This document shows, one piece after another, positions 21,846 through 32,849 of a DNA stretch of 64,000 nt. Both the position numbers and the translations under genes were made by a program. The DNA lies in the NCBI GenBank assembly GCA_022592445.1, contig JABYQR010000165.1, positions 1-64,000 on the forward strand, read 5' to 3'. This stretch comes from Cytidiella melzeri. Taxonomy: Eukaryota > Basidiomycota > Agaricomycetes > Polyporales > Irpicaceae. The first letter of the stretch is position 1. Each line of letters starts with the position of its first letter. A model generated the notes under the pieces. The model ran no database searches. It was given only the letters and a program-made list of their open reading frames with translations, and was not told the origin of the DNA.

Positions 21846-23450
21846 CTAGTTGTAGTGCCTGACGACTGCACCGTTGAGAATCTCCTCTTCGACACCCTCC
21901 TTCTGACTCTTCGTGAGCTGACTCTTGCCATACGCCGCAATACGTCCCTTAAGCCAGGTACCCGCAGTGGGAGCCTTATCGCTAATGAAGCTTCGACGAA
22001 CTCCGATCCTCTCAAGGACCGGACTTCCGGCAACAGTTTCCAGCACCATGTCGTTGTCTGGGTTTGTAAAGTAGAATACGCCAAGCCGCGTGTAGCCTCG
22101 CTGGTCCTCGGGAGGCTGTATTACACGATGGATGGTTGCTTTGTAGAAGCCTCCGGAGATGAACTCCATGCAGTCACCAGCATTGACAACCTGGATGTAG
22201 CCGTGAATAGTATTCAATGAGGGGAAGGGTGTGCGCAAGTTTACCAAAAACCTACGAGGGCGTTGTCAATGTGACGGAGCCATTTCCACTGTCCGTCGGG
22301 GGAGAGAATCTGTAGGGCAGATACAGGCTGAGACCAAAGGATGGTAATAGTTCCGAAGTCTGAAGAAGGATACATCAGCAGTTGGGAAGTCTCGCGTGGA
22401 AATAGGCGTACCCGTGTGGCCTTTCAGCCAGACTTGCTTTGTCTTCTGCTCATCTTCAGCACTACGAGGATAGCTGTGTGACAAATAAATATGAGTTCTT
22501 GATGATGTACCGAAGGCACTTACTATTTCATGAAGCGGACTATGTATGTGTATAGTCAGCTCTAATATACTTGCTCGCTACATATGAAATGACGTACGGT
22601 ACGTTTCTCCGTCTGCTTGCCATCCGTGTTGATTGACGAACGTATCCTCAGGAACTTCAAGGCCAATTGCCAGAAGTCTACCAGTACGGTGTTACCGTAG
22701 ATGTTAGACAATGTCCACATGAAACGTTTCATACCTCAGGACGTTGTGTAGGATGTCGTGGTTGTGTTTAGCGAATTTGCTGAGCTCAGGAAGCAACGGA
22801 CGAAGTGCTTTAGGGTGAGTCCTCTTTGTCACATCTCGGTTGACTAACATGCTCCAGGTTCAGCTACCATCAGCCCTGAGTCAACGCTACTGGGACCACT
22901 TACTAACGTAGTTTTCCACGTCATCTTTGACACCATTGTCGATATTCTACAAAATAGCTCAGTAGAGTGAATAGCATGAGTATTGCGGACGTGTAATCAC
23001 CCAGTACCGGCGCGGTTTGTAGCCCTGGTCAGTTCCGGTCTCCAGGATATTACCTGTATACTCGAGCTTCTCCTCGTCAGACACTTGAGAGAAAGGTACG
23101 TCCGCGATGTCAAAAACCCGTGTCGTCTATCAACGAAGGATTAGCTTTGGTGACCAGGCCCATGAGTCCCATGCTGGCTTACCTCGTACTGAGGAACACC
23201 GTGATTCACGATGTAGAAGAAGCCAATGTCACGCATAGCATCACGAGCCTGTACCGCTAGTTCTTTTCTACCTTCATAGGTGGAAGCTTTGGAGAAGTCG
23301 AGGATGGCAAGGTCGGCATAGTCCACTGGGAGCAAAACGTGTTGATTGATGCTAGGAGATGATTAGGAGGTTGTAGAGATACATACGCTCTTGCTTTGTG
23401 GGCTGAGCTGGCTGGTAATGGGGGATAGTTGGCTTATTGTCCAGTGTCAT
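21846..23450 (-). CDS. 2-oxoglutarate/Fe(II) dioxygenase, copy A
   Basis: Ten exons, 23387-23450, 23183-23325, 23001-23126, 22904-22946, 22735-22843, 22598-22677, 22524-22539 (16 nt), 22412-22473, 22256-22359 and 21846-22190, sum to 1092 nt and give 363 residues; all phases match. The N-terminal DIOX_N-like part has RDIGFFYIVNHGVPQ-type sequence near residue 55. The catalytic jelly roll shows GHTDFGTITILWSQPV (His-x-Asp iron ligands, created across the exon 8/9 junction) and the distal histidine in YKATIHRVIQPPEDQRGYTR. This is the isopenicillin-N-synthase-like family, which hydroxylates or oxidises small molecules using 2-oxoglutarate and O2. It is one of three tandem copies with the same intron positions. 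A TATA-like TATAAAT lies about 40-50 bp upstream of the ATG. Confidence 0.93.
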
Positions 23451-23904
23451 TGTTTTTTGGCATACGTTGCAATTGTCTGCATGATGCTGTATTTATACTT
23501 TTTGACCTTACAGTAGCCGTTGTGAACGTGATCCCAAAGATGGTGGGCAGCGTCAAGTAACGTGTATGTTCGTGAATGTATCGGTCCGTGTCATATATAT
23601 ATTGGTTGACAGCGTGCGGTTGGTTGAACAAGTTTCCTGCATGGGGTATCATTTGTACACGTACCAGCGACAGAAACGTACCGATTGATCGCAAGAAGCG
23701 AAACATGGCGTCGGTTCGGTGTGCGTGCGCGTTTTGTCGCCCCACCATCGATTGTTGCAATTTAAAATCTCTCGCGGTGCTTGCCATCTGGAGTGAACAA
23801 GAGAGAGGAATGTAGTAGTCGATGAAGATAAAGGTTGAGCTCGAGCTGCACAATACCAAAATGATGGACAGTAACGGCTTAGATACGGGAGATCCCAACG
23901 CGGC
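23451..23904. promoter_or_regulatory. spacer between dioxygenase copies A and B
   Basis: 454 bp upstream of copy A and downstream of copy B. It contains a TATAAAT-like element (minus strand, about 23490-23498) close to copy A and an AT-rich ATATATATAT run near 23592-23602. Confidence 0.45.
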
Positions 23905-25483
23905 TCAAGTGTAATGCTTCACGAGAACCCCGTTGATGAACTCTACCTCGACGCCCTTCTCCTCACTCTTCTTGAGAGAACTCTTTCCATAAGCCGCTGT
24001 CCTACCTTTCCTCCAGACTTCCGCGGTGGGAGCTTTATCGTCCTCAAAACGTCTCCGAACACCGAACTTGTCGAGGACAGGACTGCCGGTAATGGGGATA
24101 AGCCTGACATCGTCGTCAGGAATCGCAAAGTAGAAAACTCCCAGTCGTGTGTATTCCCGCTGGTCTTCCGGAGGCTGGATGACACGATGAATGGTGGCTT
24201 TATAGAAACCACCAGTGATGAATTCCATGCAATCACCAGCGTTGATGACCTATGTGTAAATGCAATGTAAAAGACACAGCAATGAAACACTCAAAAAAAT
24301 CTCACGAGCGCGTTGTCGATGTGGCGAATCCACTTCCACTGTCCATTCGGGGAAAGAATTTGCAGGGCAGACACGGGTTGAGACCAAAGAATGGTAATGC
24401 TCCCGAAATCTTTGGAGACGAGTCAGTCAACTGTTTTGTAGTGCGATGCGCAGAGCTTTTACCCGTGTGGCCCTTTAACCAAACTTGCTTCGAGTTTTCC
24501 TCATCTTCAATTGAACGAGGGTAACTGGATGTGGTATCAGATAAGACGTACTTGACATATCTTACCAGTTCCTTACTATTTCATGAATCTAACTGAAACA
24601 AGCGTTGTTCAGCCATATCAGCCGCAGCCACCGTCCTAAAAAACATACCATATGTTTCGCCGACTGCGTCCCACCCATGTTGCTTGACAAAACTGTCCTC
24701 GGGAATTTCGAGGCCAGTCGCAAGAAGCCTGATCGTGTTTGTTAGCGACACCACCTCACATCTACTGGCTATGTACCTGAGAATTGTGTGTAGAATACTA
24801 TGGTTATGTTTAGCAAAGTCGCGAATCTCAGGAAGGAAGGGCCTCAGGGCCTGCGGATGCTGCTTCTTGTTCACATCGCGATTGACTGGAGTGCCCGTGT
24901 CAGACGAGATGGGCTGTCAGTACACGCGCGCACCATTGTAATTCTCCACCTGATCGCGAACTCCGCCACCCACGTCCTGGTTCGGTCGGTCAGAGTGAAT
25001 ATTATTCGCATGAGCGTGTGACTGCGCACCCAATACTGACGGAGCTTGTAGCCCTGGTACGATCCTGTTTCCAACATCCTACCTTTGTATTCCTGCTTCT
25101 CCTCGTCGGATACTTGTGAAAAGGGTACATCCGCGATGTCAAAGACGCGTTCAGTCTGACACGGCCGTGAAATCAGTCGAGGCTGATAGTTGATCGATAA
25201 AATGCGGACTTACTTCGGCCTGTGAGAGACCATGGTTTATGACATAGAAGAAACCAATGTCGCGTAGCGCATCACGGGCAATAGTAGCGAGTTGCACCCG
25301 CCCTTCTGGAGTGGATGTTTTAGCCAAATCCACCATTGCAAGGTCGGCATAATCCACTGTGCAGGGTAAGACATCAGCGGGGAGTTCAAACCTGAATTTG
25401 CTTTGTAGCGGCACCAGTCACGTACGGTTTGCCTTTGTGGGAGGCGCTGGGACGTAGTGTGAGACAGCGGGTTTGGCAGACAT
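23905..25483 (-). CDS. 2-oxoglutarate/Fe(II) dioxygenase, copy B
   Basis: Same ten-exon plan as copy A, from the ATG at 25483 to the stop at 23905, about 361 residues. Exon 1 is 25426-25483, exon 2 25214-25356, exon 3 25030-25155 and exon 4 24934-24976; the rest follow at the homologous points, including a 16-nt exon ending in Met-Lys-Tyr. The iron ligands are present: GHTDFGSITILWSQPV across a splice junction and the distal His in YKATIHRVIQPPEDQREYTR. The N-terminal block RDALRDIGFFYVINHGLSQ is intact, and I see no stop or frameshift. It is closer to copy C than to copy A in the C-terminal exon (ending VKHYT rather than RHYN). A TATATAT element lies about 45 bp upstream of the ATG. Confidence 0.92.
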
Positions 25484-26739
25484 TTGAACTCGTTCTCACA
25501 GCCACAATGAATATGTATGACTGTATATATATCACATACTGGCGCTTGGTATGACCGCGAGAAGCCCCTGTGAGCGGGAATTGCGTCAACTGTCGAATGA
25601 ATGAGGCCAGATGGTACCACGTTAGTGTCCATTATCGAAGACTGGGCCGCGTCTTAACGACGTCCCTGTTAACTGCAATGCTTGGTCAAATCGCAATTTG
25701 CCAGTCGCAAATCCACGTACTGCTCAAAAGCCTGCACCTGAACTCCATCGTGTCACCGCCCACACCCTGATTTCTTCAAGCAGAGTCTGCCGAGTTTGCG
25801 GGAGTGTGTGAGGCTACCTGCACCGTACTGCCAAGAGATGTGGCATTGGTTTGATCCGCCCTTTCATATCCCCTTACTTTGAGTTCATGGACACGTGCAA
25901 AGCTGCCCAAAGTGCTCTGCCCGGAAAATTCATACGTCAGTCCAGGCTGGAAAGAATATCAACGCAATGCTAGATCAGCCGTAGCTCACAATACAAGGAA
26001 TCCTGTATCGTGCAAAGCATCGAGTGCAATAGCGTCAAGGTGCTCTTGACTTTCAGGAGTGAAATTCGTCACCAAATCCAGAATGTCGGCATAGTGCCAC
26101 TGAATAATGAATGTATCAGCAAAGATAGGAGAGCTGACAATGCCGCCACGTACATATTTTCCTTCCTGAGGAGTGTACGTAGGTACATTAGTACGAGACA
26201 GCTTACAAGGTTAGGATAATATACAACAGCTGTGGTCCCACAAACATAATCCGTTCTATGGATTTCAGCCTGTGAATGTATGCGTTAATGAAAAGAAAGC
26301 AAAACACATAGATGGTGAACTCTCGCACCTGGTTATCAGGACTGCAGGACGACTGTCGTAGCATTATAGTGGCTTTACTCACCGTTACGAGCTCCGACAT
26401 TTTATGACCTTAGGTTGTACGAACAAAGATCATATAACTTGCGTACGCATTGGTTGCAATTCGAAACAGTAATGAGCCAAGCGCGTTGATTGGGATCATC
26501 GGAGGGTCAGCGAGGATGGTAGGGCTAGCTTCGTCTGGTATGGAAAGCGCTGCGTTGCGATGTTGAAGAGTGTGTGTTGATCTTGGAGCTTTTGAGAGTC
26601 GGCGTGATTTACCTTCCTGCCCTGATAAGAGGTATCTGAAACTATGTTCAGCACCGAAAAAACCTCTCCAGTAGTGCCTATACAATCCGGTACAATGCGG
26701 GTAAAGGTCTAAGAAACGCTGCGTGACAGCCTTACGGAC
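25484..26739. other. spacer between dioxygenase copies B and C, with relic
   Basis: 1.26 kb, about 0.8 kb longer than the A-B spacer. It holds the promoter of copy B (TATATAT at about 25524-25530) and the dioxygenase relic listed separately. The remainder, 26410-26739, shows nothing recognisable. Confidence 0.5.
25985..26100 (-). pseudogene. relic of a fourth dioxygenase copy (exon 2)
   Basis: On the minus strand an acceptor-like ttcattattcag is followed by a reading frame that aligns with exon 2 of copies A-C: HYADILDLVTNFTPESQEHL, then a stretch matching the Asp-Ala-Leu-x-Asp-x-Gly-Phe block, and then a stop. The exon 1 equivalent is not clear, although an ATG with a following GT donor lies near 26400. 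Later exons are absent. The sequence is much more diverged than A-C are from each other, so it is an old, truncated duplicate. Confidence 0.65.
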
Positions 26740-28322
26740 TCAAGTGTAGTGCTTCACCAAAATGCCGTTTATAAGCTCTTCTTCAATACCTTTTTCCGCA
26801 CTCTTCTTCAGTGAAGTGGTCCCATAAGCTGCTGTCCTTGCCTTCCGCCACACTTCCGCAGTGGGAGCGTCCGCGTCATCGAAACGGCGCCGGACACCGA
26901 CCTTGTCAAGTACTGGGCTCCCTGAAACTGGCACCAGCCTGATGTCATCTTCAGGAATGGCGAAATAGAAAACCCCCAGTCGCGTGTATCCGCGCTGATC
27001 TAGCGGTGGCTGGATGACACGATGGATGGTGGCCTTGTAGAAACCGCCGGACAAGAATTCCATACAGTCACCGGCGTTGATAACCTATGCGATCGCACAC
27101 ACAGGTTCAGAGATTGTGCAAAAGAAGTCCACCTCATACTCACCAGCGCATTGTCAATATGACGAATCCACTTCCACTGTCTATCCGGGGTAAAAATTTG
27201 CAGGGCGGCTACAGGCTGTGACCAGAGGATCGTAATACTCCCAATGTCTATCATGGTAGTTAGGAGGTTACATTGCATTGAACACGCAACATTCAATACC
27301 CGTGTGTCCTTTTAGCCAGATTTGCTTCGTCTTCGCCTCTTCATCCTCCGTGCGAGGATAGCTGAGTGCTGCATCAGATCGAACTCAGCTGTGCAAAAAG
27401 GTTGATACTCGCTATTTCATGAACCTAACTGGCAGAATTGCCCACCAACGTCAGCAACAACCGTGATCATCTCGACGAACGTACCATATGTCTCGCTGTT
27501 CGCATCCCAGCGGTGCTGATTGACAAAAGTGTCTTCGGGCAGTTCAAGGCCAATCGCAAGAAGCCTGATGAGGCACACTCGTACATTAGGAGTAGCCTGT
27601 CCTCACTAATGGGGCACGTACTTCAGAATGGTATGTAGGACACTGTGATTATGTTTTGCGACCGCGCTTATCTCCGGAAGGAATGGCCTTAGTACCTGCG
27701 GATGCTGTCTTTTCGTTACATCCCGATTGACTGAGATGTACGTATCAGTCTCCGCTCAGTTCAACAAGAATCTACATACTGTTATAGGTTTCCACCTGAT
27801 CCTTCACTCCTCCATCTACGTGCTAGTGCTCCGCGTTAGGCCAACGTCCGTTCAGACGAGCATCCGATTACTTACCCAATACTGACGAGGCTTATAGCCC
27901 TGGAAAGAACCTGTCTCTAGTATGTTGCCTTGGTACTCTTGCTTTTCTTTGTCGGACACTTGCGAAAAGGTGAAGTCCGCGATGTCGAAGATACGGGTCG
28001 TCTTCAACAGAAACACTTCCGGTTGTATTCAACAGTAATATGAGACGTCCAAGCGTACCTCCGACTGAGATAGCCCATGGTTGACGATATAAAAAAAGTC
28101 AATATCACGCAAAGCATCTCGGGCTGCCACAGCAAGCTCCTTGCGCCCTTCCGGAGTGGAAGCTTGCGAAAAATCTAAAATAGCAAGGTCTGCATAATCC
28201 ACTGTTCAAGAAGCAACAGCTTGATCAGTGGCGGCCAGAGAGTTAGCAGCACTTTCAAAGCACGTACGATTTTCCTTCGTGGGAGGCGCTGCGATGTAGT
28301 GTGGGACGGTTTCAACAGTCAT
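26740..28322 (-). CDS. 2-oxoglutarate/Fe(II) dioxygenase, copy C
   Basis: Third tandem copy, from the ATG at 28322 to the stop at 26740, about 360 residues, with the same exon plan. The N-terminal block reads RDALRDIDFFYIVNHGLSQ: an Asp replaces the Gly seen in A and B. Iron-site motifs are GHTDIGSITILWSQPV (Ile for Phe after the His-x-Asp) and the distal His in YKATIHRVIQPPLDQRGYTR. The intron after the 16-nt exon uses a GC donor (gcgagt, intron 27362-27412) where A and B have GT. Otherwise the frame is open through all exons I checked. A TATATATA element lies about 45 bp before the ATG. Probably functional; the substitutions could tune substrate choice. Confidence 0.9.
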
Positions 28323-29304
28323 TTTCCCTGCTTTCGGCCCCAATACGTGGTGACTACGGCTGTATATATACTGTATAGTGGAGACTTCTCGCACACATGG
28401 TCGTCCGTGGCAAACGTGAGTATGTAAGACGGCTTCGCACGCTATACCATTCATGCAACGGCATCGACAGGTGGTCGTGGCCGACCTCGACAGCTTGTCT
28501 GAGTCTACCGTGTGAAGAGCCATTGATCTGGCAATGGATAGAGCTCGGATGAGAGCGATGACCGGATACAGGTGGATAGGGTCAGCTGCAATTACCAAGG
28601 GTCAATCAGTAACAGTGTCATGAGATGGGGTAAAGTCAAGCAGGCTGACCGTGTCATTCTGCACCTTCATCTTTTGCCACATGCATGTAGCTCAAATCTG
28701 TCTCAAAATGTGGATGTAGACTGAAGACCGATGATAGTGATGGTTGTACTGAATAATGAGTCCTGACTCCTGAGGGGTGGCACGAAGTCGACCGGGAGCA
28801 GCCGGCATGGTAATAAGGTATTCGCTAAAATGGAAGGTATCGTAGTTCACCTAAGATTGCATTAATGCTACGCTGAGGCACAATCTACCACCTTATAGTG
28901 ACTATTGCTGACCACACTTCACAGCGTCATGCAAAACGCTGCACTGCATGGGCAGTATGAGAAATGTGTTGATTGCAATGGAAACTTAGTGGGCTGGAGA
29001 TTCCGCCGCAACTGAGACGGCGTAGTACTCTCACACTGGTGATTGACGGCGACGCGCGGCAGTGGCATCGTGGTAGAACAACGTGTCAAGGATACGCAGT
29101 CGTCTATGTGAACCATCGCTTATGTTTGACAAATGCCCTTGTATTCTCTCATTCTAATGATACGCCCGCAAGCGCAGTGGTAAATGGTCTGATTTGAATG
29201 ATGGCGGCACATAAACATTCGAGATACAAGAGCACCTACGTATGTTGATTTCCGTCGAATCGGAATATAGGCAGCCGCTCTTGTGGTGTAGTGGTAGGTC
29301 TCAT
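28323..29304. other. intergenic region
   Basis: 982 bp between the promoter of copy C (TATA at about 28362-28369) and the 3' end of MCU. No supported gene. A short tRNA-like string near 29285 (tggtgtagtggtaggtctc) lacks the rest of a tRNA. Confidence 0.4.
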
Positions 29305-31454
29305 CTAGCTCTGAGGTGGAGTATGATCCTCCCGTAATGTTTCAGCTTTCTTCTCGTCTGCTCTGAGCTCATCGATCTCCTTAGCGGTTTTCTTGTCCTG
29401 TTCTTCTCGTTCGCCATTCCGCTCCGTCCACCGTCGCTCATCGTAGTCGTCCGCGATTTTACCGATTTCTTTTCTCACGGACTTCTCCTCGGCGATGAGA
29501 TCTGCCCACCGGTCAATGTCGAACCCGCGCGATTTATACAGGGCCTGCCGTCGGGTCGAGATAGAAGTGTGGAGCACAGAGCTATACGAAACTTCTCTGC
29601 CTTGATGTAGGAACCTACGAGAGACTGAGCAATCACACCGCGCTCTATGGCAACCACGCAACTTACCACAGGTAGCCAAGAATAACCATCGAGAGACCAG
29701 ACAAGTACGTCACAGGCTCCATGATATCCCTGTAGAGCAACCAGTCAGTTACAAGGGCATTGGCACGCAAGGCGGGGACATACCATCCTAGGTCCCAGAA
29801 TGTCAGTCGCGTGACCGTTCCCCAGTACACAACGAGCATCCCTAACCCTCCCAACGCCATCTTCCGAGCGCCGCGATGCGCTTCATAATCGCACTGCTTC
29901 TTGAGCGCCTCCATGGACTTCAACTCGTCCTGGATCGTCTCCAGTCTCCGACGAAGGAACCGCGTACGATCAGCGAAGGTAGGGACCTCTACTTGCAAGG
30001 TCCTCTCTTCACTCTTGTCGCCTTGGATGTTTACTGTAAACTCTCGCACACGAGCAGCATCACGTATGAAATCGCCAAGGTCCGTGGAATCCGACCACTC
30101 AAGGGCAAGACCTTTGGGAGACAAGCAATGAAACGTTATCTTTGCATTTTCGGGCCCGAGGGAAGCACTGACGAGGCGTCCAATGTGTGAGAGCGGCTGA
30201 GAAGGGTGTAGAAGGAACACCGTCGGCGGTCCTCGCTTTTCGTGTTCTTGTCCAATTCTGAGACGGTTGATTGGAAGTATCAACTTCAGGAGATGGGACG
30301 ATGTTGGGGAAAGCTTTCCTAAAACAGCATCAGGTAAGAGCGACGCGTATGGATGAATGAAGGAGTGCGGAGATGTCGAGGAGAGATTAGCATTTATAGT
30401 CTCTTGGATGACAAGCTACTGCAGGAGTAGTGCCTGGCACATGATAGCAGATGATCATACGCAGTAAGCCACCACAGCTTTAGCCCAGGCGCTACTTTAG
30501 GAGCGTTCGAAAAACACAATCCAAGTGACGCACAAGCCATCGACCGTTTCGAGGCGCGGCTGTGATGTGTGAATTCTGTGCTGATGCATGAGCTTCGTCC
30601 CAGTTCACAGTCAAGGGTGTGATTGGCGCATGAGTCCATATAGCTCCCTGAGCCGTCTACAGCGCAGCGTAGCTATGACCTAGTGCATTGCTGCAGAGGA
30701 TAGAAAGAGAGCGACCTCATCATAGACACCAATATCTGCACAATCGGTGCTGTATCCAGTCTACTGCATATGCACGCGTGGGAGATGGCGGGAAAAACCA
30801 AGCCTTGTGTATAGACCTTGAGGTATAAGGATGTTTCCGTCTGATCAACAGTATTGACGAGAACACTGGAAGAAGTCCTTTGCTCGGGCAAGGAGGCGAA
30901 ATGCGTGTCTTCGACGCGTATGATAGCCATCTTACGCAGCACCTCCCCGACATCCCCACCACCGTTCGAAGATGATGAGAACGCACAGAGAACGTCGTTT
31001 CAAACACGAGAATCTCCTGATGAGGTCTACACAGCTCGGAGCAATGATAAAACTAACCTTTGCCGTCAGAAAGCGAATCATAGTCTTCGGCAGGGATACC
31101 CACCCCATCGTTGCCTGGTGTAGCCTGGTCGTCTGTCCATTTTGCTGTCCTTGATTCTTCAGCAAGGAATCGTGAATGACTGACATTCAGGTTCTCGATT
31201 GGTTTCGGTGTGTCTGAGCTTTGGTGGCGTCTGAGCTGCCACTGAACCCAGGTCTTGTGGAACGCCTTCCGCTGCGAGCAGAACGACCCGGTTATTGGTG
31301 CTTTGCGTGTCGTCCGCAATAGCGAGAGCATTCCCGATGGCGGTGGGGGTGATGAGGCAGAACTGCTTCCAGTTGCATTTGCGATGAAACCGTGGTGGAG
31401 AGGCAGAAAGTGACGCTCGTCAGCACAGGCACGCGGCAAAATGCGAGTGAGCAT
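29305..31454 (-). CDS. MCU: mitochondrial calcium uniporter pore subunit
   Basis: Four exons, 31058-31454, 29784-30318, 29667-29729 and 29305-29614, with matching phases give 434 residues. The N-terminus (MLTRILPRACADERHF) and following Arg/Ser-rich stretch suit a mitochondrial targeting peptide. The matrix domain begins near LSPTSSHLLKLILPINRLR and TVFLLHPSQPLSHIGRLVSA. A coiled coil follows (FLRRRLETIQDELKSMEALK). Two membrane helices flank the selectivity loop: GGLGMLVVYWGTVTRLTFW, then GWDIMEPVT, which has the conserved Asp-Ile-Met-Glu filter built across the exon 2/3 junction, then YLSGLSMVILGYLWF. The tail is Lys/Glu-rich. MCU is the inner-membrane Ca2+ channel pore; no regulator gene is visible nearby. 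Intron 1 is 739 nt, against 50-60 nt for almost all others, so the N-terminal exon assignment is the least sure part. Confidence 0.9.
30319..31057 (-). other. unusually long MCU intron 1
   Basis: 739 nt with donor gttagt and acceptor gttttag. On the minus strand it contains an open, coding-looking stretch at about 30760-30990 (for example VEDTHFASLPEQRTSSSVLV) that is not part of any MCU I know. It could be an unrecognised exon, a nested small gene or chance. Confidence 0.45.
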
Positions 31455-32296
31455 GTGATTCTTCCTTATTTGGCTTGCGCTGTAGTTCGTCACTCCAACT
31501 TCAGGTCTCCTCGCTTTGGTGACCACTGCCAGCACGTTGCAGGGCGCTGATTCATGTCACCGTGTTTCACGTATCCTTGCTCGCATTACTAGATGTGAGT
31601 GTCTTGACTCCTTGTACTTAGACGATGTTGACTAAACTGAAACTGTCAGAATGATATTCGTTGTTGGAGGGCAGTGCCAGGCGGCGTAGGCACCGCCGCA
31701 CCTTCGCATAGGGCTCGGACTCGGAGTCACGCGCAGGGAGCGTTCTTGCTCTTTTGATTACTGATAGTGAGCTGCAAATATCATGCCTTCTTGATATTGA
31801 AGCGGTAACCCATTACCGTTGAACTCAGGTTTATGCCGCGCACAGATGCTCGAATTTGAGGTGCACAGGTGATCGCAGACCTGCTCCCGACAAGATCGGC
31901 AGGTTTGAATCTGCCAGGACTCTACAAATCAAAAATGCCTCGGGCTGTCCGGTAATTCGCATGAGCTTCGTTATGGAGAGAAGCTCACAGACAACGGTGC
32001 TTTTCAAGAGGCACTGCGACGCGTCAGCTTCTACTCCGTGTTCTGCGCACTGGACATGATTGACCACTGGGTTGATACACTGACGGTTATAGAAACTCTT
32101 ACGCGCCTCTGGCGCATCGAGTATCCACTCGAATTTCGACTGTCCGAGATCAGCGAGAACTTCCAGGTTTGTCCGCGGTTAGCTGCAGTGTGGTCACGAA
32201 AAACAGGCCGCGGTCTGACGGGTATATAAGGTGTGCTGCAATGGCAGGGATAAGCATCATTGCAACCTTCTTCAAACCTTCTCATTATCTCTCACA
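31455..32296. promoter_or_regulatory. divergent intergenic region, MCU / Cys-rich gene
   Basis: 842 bp between divergent starts. A TATATAAGG-like element lies at about 32223-32231, roughly 70 bp upstream of the Cys-rich gene ATG. Nothing else is clear. Confidence 0.45.
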
Positions 32297-32849
32297 ATGT
32301 GCTTCAGACGACAGTGAGTACGCTATCGCTTTTCGCGTGTGCCTCACAACTCAACAACGCCATAGTGTTTGCTACGTCTACACCGTTTGCGGTCATGCGT
32401 TTACCATGGTGAGTCCGCTCCAGTATTTTACTCACTGCTCACTTTCTTACTGAACGCATTACTTCGTGCCTGGCAGCCCGAGGAAATCGTATGTTTTCCA
32501 TAAAATCACGGCACGCGCAGTTCAACAATTTGACATCCCGGCAGATTCAATGCAACAGCACGACCTGCATTTTCAGCCCCAACCACCCTCCCTCCTGTAC
32601 AGGAACCACTTGCAAGAGTACCTGTTGGCAATAGTAAGTTACACCACCATCACTCCGGGCCGTCATTTTCATTCTGATGATTATTGACTTCCGCCACACT
32701 CAGTCGCCAGCCCTCAGAACAACTCTGTAAGTAATATCAATTTTTTTTTGTTTGCGCCAGCTTCCATGTGCTTATCCTCACCTTTCAAACTCACAGCACC
32801 GCAAGTTCCAGAGCTGTGCCCCGTTTGCGTCAAGCAAGGCCGTAGATGA
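32297..32849 (+). CDS. small Cys-rich basidiomycete protein
   Basis: Six exons, 32297-32313, 32366-32408, 32477-32488 (12 nt), 32545-32633, 32704-32726 and 32797-32849, total 237 nt and give 78 residues; all phases match. The protein opens MCFRRHVCYVYTVCGHAF, then has CNSTTCIFSPNHPPSC, TCWQYRQ and ends ELCPVCVKQGRR. The spaced Cys and His pairs suggest zinc binding. I recognise the layout (Cys-Gly-His near the start, Cys-x-FSxxHPxxC in the middle, CPxC at the end) from many uncharacterised mushroom proteins of 75-90 residues. No signal peptide. Function unknown. Confidence 0.82.

Noticed and set aside
29281..29310. tRNA-like tggtgtagtggtaggtctc
   Set aside because: Only an A-box-like word; it overlaps the 3' end of MCU and has no T-arm or stem.
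30394..31007. separate gene upstream of MCU
   Set aside because: The N-terminal exon at 31058-31454 joins MCU in the correct phase and has a targeting peptide; the frames between have no start, so they are treated as intron content.
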